This document shows positions 8,926 through 18,272 of a stretch of 64,000 nucleotides of DNA, piece after piece. Origin of the DNA: Acidimicrobiaceae bacterium (GTDB taxonomy: Bacteria; Actinomycetota; Acidimicrobiia; Acidimicrobiales; Ilumatobacteraceae); NCBI GenBank assembly GCA_016722025.1, contig JADKGZ010000009.1, positions 62,001-126,000 of the forward strand, written 5' to 3'. The notes beneath the pieces were generated by a model, which was not told where the DNA came from, did no database searches, and was given only the letters and a program-made list of their open reading frames with translations. Position 1 is the first letter of the stretch; each line of letters opens with the position of its first letter. A program made the translations under genes and the position numbers.

Positions 8926-9402
8926 ATGACCGAGATCGACACGTGGCAGACGCCATTCCTGCAGGGGTTGATGGCGCCGGTGTTCGACGAGCGTGACGAT
9001 CGCGACCTGGAAGTCGTCGGTGAGATCCCGGCGGGCCTGCGTGGCATGTTCGTGCGCACCGGGCCCAACCCGCAGTTCGCGCCGCTTGGTGCGTATCACC
9101 CCTTCGACGGTGACGGGATGCTGCACGCGGTGTACCTGGAGGATGGCAAAGCCCGCTACCGGAATCGCTTCGTGGAGTCCAAAGGTCTGCTGGCCGAGCG
9201 TGCCCGTGGGCATGCGTGCTACGGCGGCATGAGCAACTTCCAGTTCCCCGACCCCGACGTGATGGAGGAGGGAGGGATGATGAAGAACACGGCCAACACG
9301 GCCACCGTGCGTCATGCCGGTCGTTACTTCACGCTGCTCGAGTCCGGTGCGCCCACCGAGTTCGATCGCGACCTCAACACCCTCGGCGAGCACGATTACG
9401 AC
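8926..9402 (+). pseudogene. carotenoid oxygenase (RPE65/CCD family), N-terminal fragment only
   Basis: Starts properly: GGAGG eight bases before the ATG at 8926, and MTEIDTWQTPFLQGLMAPVF begins a normal carotenoid cleavage oxygenase. It continues with the family's GEIPAGLRGMFVRTGPNPQF, the P-F-D-G-D-G-M-L-H motif carrying the first iron histidine, and NTANTATVRHAGRYFTLLESG. Homology ends at about residue 158 (LGEHDYD). Family members are about 450-500 residues and need three further histidines that are absent here. Past about 9402 the sequence belongs to a DUF35 gene on the opposite strand; the plus-strand frame runs on to 9621 only as antisense translation. Deletion scar or assembly join. 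Confidence 0.8.
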
Positions 9403-9695
9403 ACGGAGCGGCCCGAGATCGACGTAGCCGACGGCGAACGGCTGGAACGGCTCGGGCCGCGGTACGGCGGCTTGGGTTGCAGCCGCTGCACCGTCCAGGT
9501 CCAGACGGTGCCCGTGGCCGGCAGCGCCACGTCGGCGGTTGCCGCGCCGCATCGGGAGCACGCGGCCTGTGTTGGGAACGAGTGCGTGCCGCAGCTGTTG
9601 CAGCGGCTGCCGACCAGGTGATGTCGCCCGTCGATGACGGTGGTGAGGCTCGCCGGTTGACCACCGGTCGTTGAGGATGGCGCACTCGACGACAT
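9399..9695 (-). pseudogene. DUF35 / OB-fold zinc-ribbon acyl-CoA-associated protein, 3'-truncated and frameshifted
   Basis: The rubredoxin-like zinc ribbon is clear: C-N-S-C-G-T-H and C-S-R-C-G, followed by the OB-fold start GTVWTWTVQRLQPKPPYRGP. One base is missing near 9463; in the adjacent frame the family continues perfectly as EPFQPFAVGYVDLGPLRV. It then stops matching at about 9400, where carotenoid-oxygenase sequence of the other strand begins, so roughly the last 40 residues are lost. DUF35 proteins usually partner thiolases or acyl-CoA enzymes. The probable ATG at 9695 is 4 bases after the stop of the PPDK-like gene, indicating cotranscription. Confidence 0.75.
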
Positions 9696-9699
9696 GGCG

Positions 9700-12065
<2,366 letters not shown>

Positions 12066-12326
12066 GCGTGTGGTTTCCCGTCGAACGCGGCCAGGTGCGC
12101 CACGCCCACTTCGTCGACGGCACCGTGAAGCCGTCGACACTGTAGTGGGCGACCAGTAACTCGGCGAGGTCGAAGACAGGCCGACGGGGCCGTCGCAGAG
12201 GCCGGCGTGATCGCCAGGTGGTTGCGGTGAGCGCCTCGGCGACGTCGGTGGTTACTTTGGAGCCGTTGCAGTAACGCGTCGCGTGCCCACCCTCGATGGT
12301 TGGCGCAGTGCCCTCGGATGTGCCGC

Positions 12327-12935
12327 TCAGGGATGTAGCAGCATCTGGCGTGCGACGCGATGTGTCGCGGACCGCAACGAGGCAGGCGACGCCGTGCTCA
12401 ACGGGCCGTCGGCCATGCGCATCGCGTGTAGAGCTATCAGCGCGTCGATGAGCGTTCGCATGGTGAGGGTGCCGGTACCCATGCGAGCGGCCGCCTGCCG
12501 GGCGCCGGTGGGCGAACCGTCGCCGAGGTAGTCGAAGGCGCGTCGCTCGTGCAGCTCCGAGAACTCCTGGCGGATCGCCGACAGCTGGCGGATGGTGCCG
12601 GGCAGGTGAGTGTGCACGAGTGAGGCCCCGTATGGGTTGTCGTCGATCCAATGCCACACGGCGTCGACGGCGAGGCGCAATCCATCCGCGCTGGCGGCCC
12701 CGGCGGCGGCGCGAGCAGCGATGACGACGGCCGAGATGGAGTCGAGCGAAGCGCGCATCGCGGCAGCGAACGGATCGTCCTTACCGCTGAAGTGGTAGTG
12801 CACCGCCGTCACCTCGACATCGGCGGCCTCGGCGTAGCCCTTGTCGGCGAAGATCCTGACGGCTGCGTCAACGATGTCGTTGCGACGCGAAGGTCGGTGC
12901 GCAGGCTGCTTCTCCACGATGCGCCATTGGCCCAT
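12327..12935 (-). CDS. TetR-family transcriptional regulator with shortened HTH
   Basis: About 202 residues from the ATG at 12935; an upstream frame extends to 13013 but overlaps the mutase start region. The N-terminal DNA-binding part reads DIVDAAVRIFADKGYAEA, then directly ADVEVTAVHYHFSGKDD. In TetR proteins about nine to twelve residues (helix 2, usually S-V-x-D-I-A-x-x) lie between the KGY element and the A-G/D-V recognition turn; they are missing here in frame. The ligand-binding half appears intact. It is transcribed away from the mutase operon at 13006, with start regions about 70 bases apart, so it is the natural candidate to regulate that operon. Confidence 0.78.
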   Translation of the reverse strand: MGQWRIVEKQPAHRPSRRNDIVDAAVRIFADKGYAEAADVEVTAVHYHFSGKDDPFAAAMRASLDSISAVVIAARAAAGAASADGLRLAVDAVWHWIDDNPYGASLVHTHLPGTIRQLSAIRQEFSELHERRAFDYLGDGSPTGARQAAARMGTGTLTMRTLIDALIALHAMRMADGPLSTASPASLRSATHRVARQMLLHP

Positions 12936-13005
12936 GGCGGTGTGAATGCGGAAGCGCGCTACAGAAAGGGCAGGGCCGTGCCGGAGTGTGGCAACCTTGT
13001 CGACG

Positions 13006-14645
13006 ATGAGCAACTCACGAGAGATCTGGCAGCAGGCCTTCGAAGCATCCGCGACTCGCGAGGCCGACTACTCGACGATGTCGGGTGTGCCGTTGGAGCC
13101 TGTGTACGGGCCGCGGATGGTGGTGGTGAGTACCCGGGTCAGTTCCCGTTCACCCGTGGGCCGTATGCGTCGATGTATCGGTCGAAGCTGTGGACGATGC
13201 GCATGTTCGCCGGGTTCGGCACCGCCGACGACACCAACTGGCGGTTCAAGGAGATCATCAAGTCGGGTGGTGACGGTCTGTCCACCGCGTTCGACATGCC
13301 GACGTTGCTGGGTCTCGACTCCGACGACCCGATGTCGCTGGGCGAAGTGGGCCGCTGTGGCGTGGCCATCGACACGTTGGCCGACATGGAGGATCTGTAC
13401 GCGGGCATCGACCTCGGTGCCACCACCACCTCGATGACCATCAACTCGCCGGCCGCGCCCATCTTCGCGATGTTCATCGCGCAGGCGGAGAAGGCCGGCA
13501 CAACGCGAGCCCGGTTGGGTGGCACCCTGCAGAACGACATCTTGAAGGAGTACCAGGCGCAGAAGGAGTTCGTGTTCCCGCCACGGCAGTCGATGCGGTT
13601 GGTGCGCGACACCATCTCGTTCACGGCGGCCGAGATGCCCCGCTGGCACAGCGTGAGCATCAGCGGCTACCACATCCGCGAGGCGGGTTCCACTGCTGCG
13701 GAAGAGCTGGCGTTCACGTTGGCGAACGGCTTCGCGTACGTGGAGCTGGCGATGAAGGCAGGGTTGCCGATCGACTCGTTCGCGCCGCGGTTGTCGTTCT
13801 TCTTCAATGCGCACATCGACTTCTTCGAGGAGATCGCGAAGTACCGCGCCGCCCGCCGCATCTGGGCACGCTGGTTGCGCGAGCGCTACGGCGCGCAGCT
13901 CGAGCGCTCACTGCAGCTGCGGTTCCACACACAGACCGCGGGCGTGTCGTTGACCGCGCAGCAGCCAGAGGTCAACATCGTGCGCACTGCGATCGAGGCG
14001 TTGGCCGGGGTGCTGGGCGGCACGCAGTCGTTGCACACCAACTCGATGGACGAGGCGATGGCCCTGCCCACGGAGAAGTCGGCTCGCATCGCGTTGCGCA
14101 CTCAGCAGGTCATCGCCTACGAGACCAATGTGGCCCACGTGGCCGATCCCTTGGGCGGGTCGTACTTCGTCGAGGCGCTCACCGATGAGATGGAGCGCCA
14201 AGCAGAGGAGCTGTTCGCGCATCTCGACGCGTTGGGTGGTGGTTCGCTGTTGGAAGGGTGCATCCGCGGCATCGAGGAGAACTGGTTCCAGGGTCGCATC
14301 GCCGACTCCGCGTTCGACCTGGAACGCAAGATCAACCGTGGCGACCGTGTGGTGGTGGGTGTGAACCGGTTCACCGAAGGCAACGACGACAGCTCGATGG
14401 AACTGTTGGAGATCACCAACGAGGACGAAGCGCGCCAGTTGAAACGGCTCGACGTGGTTCGTCACGACCGCAACCAGGCCGCGGTCGACGAGGTGCTCGC
14501 TCGCCTGGCCGCCGAGGCTGCCGACCCAGAGGTGAACCTGATGCCGTGCCTCATCGAAGCTGCTGGTGCATATGCGTCGTTGGGTGAGATCATGGGTGCC
14601 ATGGGCAGCGTGTTCGGGCGTCACGTAGAAGTACCGGTGATCTGA
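13006..14645 (+). CDS. icmA: acyl-CoA mutase large subunit, isobutyryl-CoA mutase type (one frameshift)
   Basis: About 547 residues. The start MSNSREIWQQAFEASATREA is in one frame; one base is missing near 13113 (GPADGGGEYPGQF expected), and the rest is in the next frame. It has the B12 mutase TIM-barrel motifs PFTRGPYASMYRSKLWTMR, GTLQNDILKEY and NVAHVADPLGGSYFVE, but no fused cobalamin domain, which is a separate gene at 14645. At the positions that select substrate it carries Phe (codon 13206-13208; Tyr89 in methylmalonyl-CoA mutase) and Gln (codon 13560-13562; Arg207 in methylmalonyl-CoA mutase). Phe/Gln is the isobutyryl-CoA mutase pattern; 2-hydroxyisobutyryl-CoA mutase has Ile/Gln. It probably interconverts isobutyryl- and n-butyryl-CoA. 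Confidence 0.88.
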
Positions 14646-15058
14646 TGAGCGCTTCGTCGGCGTCGCGTGTGTTGATCGGCAAGGTCGGCCTGGATGGGCA
14701 TGATCGAGGAGTCAAGGTGGTGGCGCGGATCCTGCGCGATGCCGGGTTCGAGGTGATCTACACCGGTCTCTTCCAGACGCCGGCCACCATTGCGGCGGCC
14801 GCTGTCGACGAAGATGTCGATCTCGTGGGTCTCTCGATGCTGTCGGGCGCCCACATGACGTTGGCTCCGGCAGTGGTCGCCGAGCTGCGTGCGCGCGGCT
14901 GCAATGCCCCTGTGGTGGTCGGCGGCATCATCCCGGCGCAGCACATCCAACGCCTGAAGGACGCAGGCGTCGCTGCGGTGCTCACCCCCGGCGCCCCCGC
15001 CGACCAGGTGGTGGCAGTGGTGCGTCAGGTGCTCGACGACGCGGCCGCGTTGCACTAG
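14645..15058 (+). CDS. icmB: acyl-CoA mutase small subunit, cobalamin-binding
   Basis: 137 residues, the standard size of a free-standing B12-binding subunit. The D-x-H-x-x-G motif is DGHDRG at residues 17-22; His19 is the lower axial cobalt ligand. The S-x-L partner motif is GLSMLSGAH, and GGIIPAQHIQRL completes the Rossmann-like base-off site. Its ATG shares one base with the large-subunit stop (TGATG at 14643-14647), so the two subunits are translationally coupled and should be made in equal amounts. The substrate assignment rests on the large subunit. Confidence 0.93.
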   Translation: MSASSASRVLIGKVGLDGHDRGVKVVARILRDAGFEVIYTGLFQTPATIAAAAVDEDVDLVGLSMLSGAHMTLAPAVVAELRARGCNAPVVVGGIIPAQHIQRLKDAGVAAVLTPGAPADQVVAVVRQVLDDAAALH

Positions 15059-15088
15059 TCACGCCGGTCGAAGCGGCACGGGCACGAA

Positions 15089-15105
15089 CGCTCCGGAGCG
15101 CTCCG
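15089..15105. repeat. overlapping palindromes between mutase and CotH operons
   Basis: The 17 bases CGCTCCGGAGCGCTCCG contain two overlapping 12-base perfect palindromes (15089-15100 and 15094-15105), equivalent to a 7-base direct repeat with a 10-base period. The element lies 31 bases after the mutase small-subunit stop and 70 bases before the CotH start. It could be an operator or a weak transcription end; there is no T run after it. A TAGGAT box (-10-like) follows about 30 bases later. Confidence 0.4.
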
Positions 15106-15174
15106 TGACCGTTGGGGAAAGCGCTACCTCGCTAGGATCGCTGGCGGCCGATCGGTCACATCGCTGGGGGGCTG

Positions 15175-16638
15175 ATGTCTGGGCAGGGGAGACGGAGAGG
15201 CGCTGTTGCGTTGATGGTCGCAGCTGTCGTGGCCGCCGGTTGCGCCAGCGGTTCGTCGGCACCCGCGGCGGGCACTGCGTCGCCGGGAGTGTCCGACACT
15301 GCGGTACCGAACGACACGGTACCGAACGACACCGCCGCCGCCTTCGAGGCGCCGGCAGCAACAGATCCTCCCGAACCCGAGCGCCGGTATCTGTCGGGCG
15401 ACTCCGAGTACCTCTTCGACCAGGACACGCTGCACACCTTCGAGATCAACGTCTCGGAGGCACTGCTCGCCACGCTGAACGAGGATCCTGCTGCCGAGGA
15501 GTACGTCGAGGGCAGCCTCACCTTCGAGGGTGAGACCATTGCCCCGATCGGGGTGCGCTACAAGGGCTCGGTGGGTGCGTTCGTGGGCTGCACCGACGGC
15601 CCGAACCCGCTCGTTCCCTCCGGCGCCAAGACCTGCGACAAGCTGTCGCTGAAGCTGAAGATCAACTGGGACGACCCGAACGGCGAGTTCTACGGGGTCC
15701 GCAAGGTGCTGCTGCACTCGCAGAACCTCGACCCCACGCTGATGCACGAGCGGCTCGGGTACTGGCTGTTCCGGGAGATGGGTGTGCCTGCGCCCCGCTC
15801 CACCCACGCTCGCGTGATGATCAACGGCGAGTTCGCCGGTGTGTTCGCCCTCACCGAAGAGATCGACGGCCGCTTCACTCGCGAGAACTTCGAGGATGGT
15901 GCGGGCAACCTCTACAAAGAGGTGTGGCCGTTCGACGCCAACCATGCGCCAGCGACCAGCCAGGCGCTGATCGACTCGTTGCAGACCAACGAGAACGACG
16001 ACCCGAACGCCGACATCATGACGGCGTTCACCGCCGAGCTGGCTGCAGCAGCACCTGAGGCAGCACTCGAGGTGATCGCGAAGTGGATCGACATCGACAA
16101 CCTGCTCACCACCTTCGTCGTCGACCGTGCGATCAGGAACGACGACGGGCCGCTGCACTGGTACTGCATCCCTGAATGCAACCCGCACAACTTCTACTGG
16201 TACGAGGATCCGTCCTCGCGGCAGCTCACCTTGATCCCGTGGGACCTCGACAACGCCTTCGACTCGCTCACCGGCACCGGGCTGATCGCTGGGTTCATCG
16301 AGATCGCCGATGAGTTGGGCGAGATCACCAACGACTGTCAACCGTTCCCCTTCGGGTCGTTCGGCCTGCTGCAGATCTCTGCGGCATGCGACCCTCTGGT
16401 CGGGCCGCTGACCACGTTGGACGAAGCGCTCGACGGCATTCGCGCCGAGCTGGTTGCCGGGCCGCTCTCCGACGATCGCGTCGCGCAGCAGTTGGAGCGG
16501 TGGAGTGCTCAGATCGAGTCATCGGTCGCCGAGTTCGCCGATGCTCATCCAAGTGCGCAGTCAGTCGAGACGTGGCGGGCAGCGCTGGCGGCCATGCAGC
16601 GTGCGCTGAGCGACTCCCTGGCCGGAACGGGCCGCTGA
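15175..16638 (+). CDS. CotH-family secretory protein kinase-like lipoprotein
   Basis: 487 residues. Lipoprotein signal peptide with lipobox ending A-A-G-Cys23, then a Ser/Thr/Pro/Ala-rich linker containing the duplicated pentapeptide VPNDT-VPNDT. The CotH domain follows: IGVRYKGSVGAF, RKVLLHSQNLDPTLMHERL, TEEIDGRF, GNLYKEVW (candidate ATP-binding lysine) and the metal-binding region IPWDLDNAFDS. CotH proteins are atypical kinases that phosphorylate envelope or spore proteins outside the membrane. It starts a run with DUF4956 and a VTC domain gene, a combination known in actinobacteria and firmicutes. The start is the ATG at 15175 behind a G-rich ribosome binding sequence. Confidence 0.9.
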   Translation: MSGQGRRRGAVALMVAAVVAAGCASGSSAPAAGTASPGVSDTAVPNDTVPNDTAAAFEAPAATDPPEPERRYLSGDSEYLFDQDTLHTFEINVSEALLATLNEDPAAEEYVEGSLTFEGETIAPIGVRYKGSVGAFVGCTDGPNPLVPSGAKTCDKLSLKLKINWDDPNGEFYGVRKVLLHSQNLDPTLMHERLGYWLFREMGVPAPRSTHARVMINGEFAGVFALTEEIDGRFTRENFEDGAGNLYKEVWPFDANHAPATSQALIDSLQTNENDDPNADIMTAFTAELAAAAPEAALEVIAKWIDIDNLLTTFVVDRAIRNDDGPLHWYCIPECNPHNFYWYEDPSSRQLTLIPWDLDNAFDSLTGTGLIAGFIEIADELGEITNDCQPFPFGSFGLLQISAACDPLVGPLTTLDEALDGIRAELVAGPLSDDRVAQQLERWSAQIESSVAEFADAHPSAQSVETWRAALAAMQRALSDSLAGTGR

Positions 16639-16693
16639 CCGTGATGTTGCTCGCCGGCCGACCTCGAACGATCGCCTCGGAGGCCCGATTGCC

Positions 16694-17257
16694 ATGACCG
16701 ACTCGCTCTTGCTGCTGGCTGACGCCGTTGCGCTGACCATCCTGGTCTTCGGGCTCTACTTCCCTCGCTACCGGCGCCGCGACATGGTGCTGGCCATCGT
16801 CAGCATCAACATCGGTGTCGTTGCTGTCGCCATGGTGCTCTCCCGCGCCGACGTGTCTGCCGGGCTGGGTCTCGGGCTGTTCGGCGTCCTGTCGATTCTC
16901 CGTCTTCGGTCGCAGGAGCTCGATCAGGAGGAGGTCGCCTACTACTTCTCCGCGCTTGCACTGGGGCTGCTGGGCGGCGTGCGAATCACCCCCGACTGGC
17001 TGTCACCGGCGCTGATGGGTGCAATCGTGGTCGCGCTGTTCATCGTCGACCACCCTCGGTTGTTCCCGGCCAGCCGCAGCCAGGCGATCACGCTGGCCTC
17101 GGCCTTCACCGACGAACGAGTGCTCACCGATCACCTGGAACAGCTGCTCAACGCGCAGGTGCTGCGGATGAAGGTGAAGCGGATCGACATGGTGAACGAC
17201 ACCACCACCGTCGATGTGCGGTATCGCCTGCGCACCCCGGACCCGGTGGCGCGATGA
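16694..17257 (+). CDS. DUF4956-family membrane protein
   Basis: 187 residues. The N-terminal half has four hydrophobic segments (LLADAVALTILVFGLYF, MVLAIVSINIGVVAVAMVL, GLGLFGVLSILRLRS, YYFSALALGLLGGV) plus SPALMGAIVVALFIVD; the C-terminal 70 residues are soluble. The sequence FGVLSILRLRSQELDQEEVAYYF is typical of DUF4956. In this family the gene sits beside CotH and VTC genes, as here, and the protein is thought to be the membrane partner of the polyphosphate polymerase. The last four bases overlap the start of the VTC gene, so the two are coupled. Confidence 0.9.
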   Translation: MTDSLLLLADAVALTILVFGLYFPRYRRRDMVLAIVSINIGVVAVAMVLSRADVSAGLGLGLFGVLSILRLRSQELDQEEVAYYFSALALGLLGGVRITPDWLSPALMGAIVVALFIVDHPRLFPASRSQAITLASAFTDERVLTDHLEQLLNAQVLRMKVKRIDMVNDTTTVDVRYRLRTPDPVAR

Positions 17258-18002
17258 CAACCCCGACACCGACCACGATCGACGACCTGGCCAGCATCTC
17301 ACTTGCCGAGCTGAACGATCTTGCCGAGCTGCTGACCCGCACGGATCGCAAGTACATCGTCAGCGAGGAGCTGCTCGGCGGGTTGCTGAGCGGTTGCGGT
17401 GACGACATCGTGGTGCTCGAGATCGATGGTCGCCGAGAGTTCGCATACGAATCCGTGTACTTCGACACGGCTGATATGGCGTTGCATCGAGCTGCTGCCA
17501 GGCCCGCCGCTACCGCTTCAAGGCGCGCACGCGGATGTACCAGGACTCGGGCGTTGCGGTGCTCGAGGTGAAGTCGAAGGATGGTCGCGGGCGCACGGTG
17601 AAGAACCGGCTCGACTACGACGTCGCCGATCGGCATCGCCTCACCGAAGCCGGCCGGTCGTTCGTCGACGAGCTCGCTGCTGCGCCGGGAATCGCCGACA
17701 CGTTGGCCCCGGTGCTCACGACGCAGTACCGACGGTCGACGCTGGTCGATCTGCGTGCCGGCACGAGGGCAACGATCGATCGCGGTCTGGTGTGCACCGA
17801 CCCGCACGGCGGCACTGTCACGCTCGACCGGGTGATCATCGAGACCAAGTCGGATCGCGGGACGAGCGCGATCGATCAGTGGCTCTGGCGGCACGGTGCG
17901 CGACCGGCGAAGATGAGCAAGTACTGCACCGCGCTCGCGGTGTTGCAGCCCGACCTGCCGGCCAACAAGTGGCGCCGCACGCTCGATCGCTACTTCCGTT
18001 GA
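17254..18002 (+). CDS. VTC-domain polyphosphate polymerase (one frameshift)
   Basis: About 249 residues across two frames; one base is missing near 17503 (after ADMALHRAA). The tunnel-fold signatures are all there: RTDRKYIV, the YESVYFDT strand, YRFKARTRMYQDSG, LEVKSKDGRG, TQYRRSTLVD, a basic strand ATIDRGL, VIIETKSDRG and the closing KMSKYCTALAVL. The alternating K/R/E residues line the tunnel in VTC4-type enzymes, which make polyphosphate from ATP. The ATG overlaps the DUF4956 stop. With CotH and DUF4956 it forms a three-gene polyphosphate/envelope module. Confidence 0.88.
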
Positions 18003-18272
18003 TGGCCATGGTCTCGCTCCGCCGAGTCGCGGTGATCGTTGCGCCCGCAACTGGGGAACCCCACAACGGTACGTAGCGATCTGGGGAGCGCCGGTTCAGC
18101 CTCGATCGGCCGCGGTGGCTTGCGCAGGGGCTGTCGGCGTCGTACCACCTGACGACCCTGACGAGGACCTGGGTCGGGGCAGTGAACCCGCATCGCAGCA
18201 GCAGACCGCCTCGTTCGGAGTACTGTCGCGCGCTCACCACCGCGTCGAACGACGACAGGAAGTGAGGCGCAG

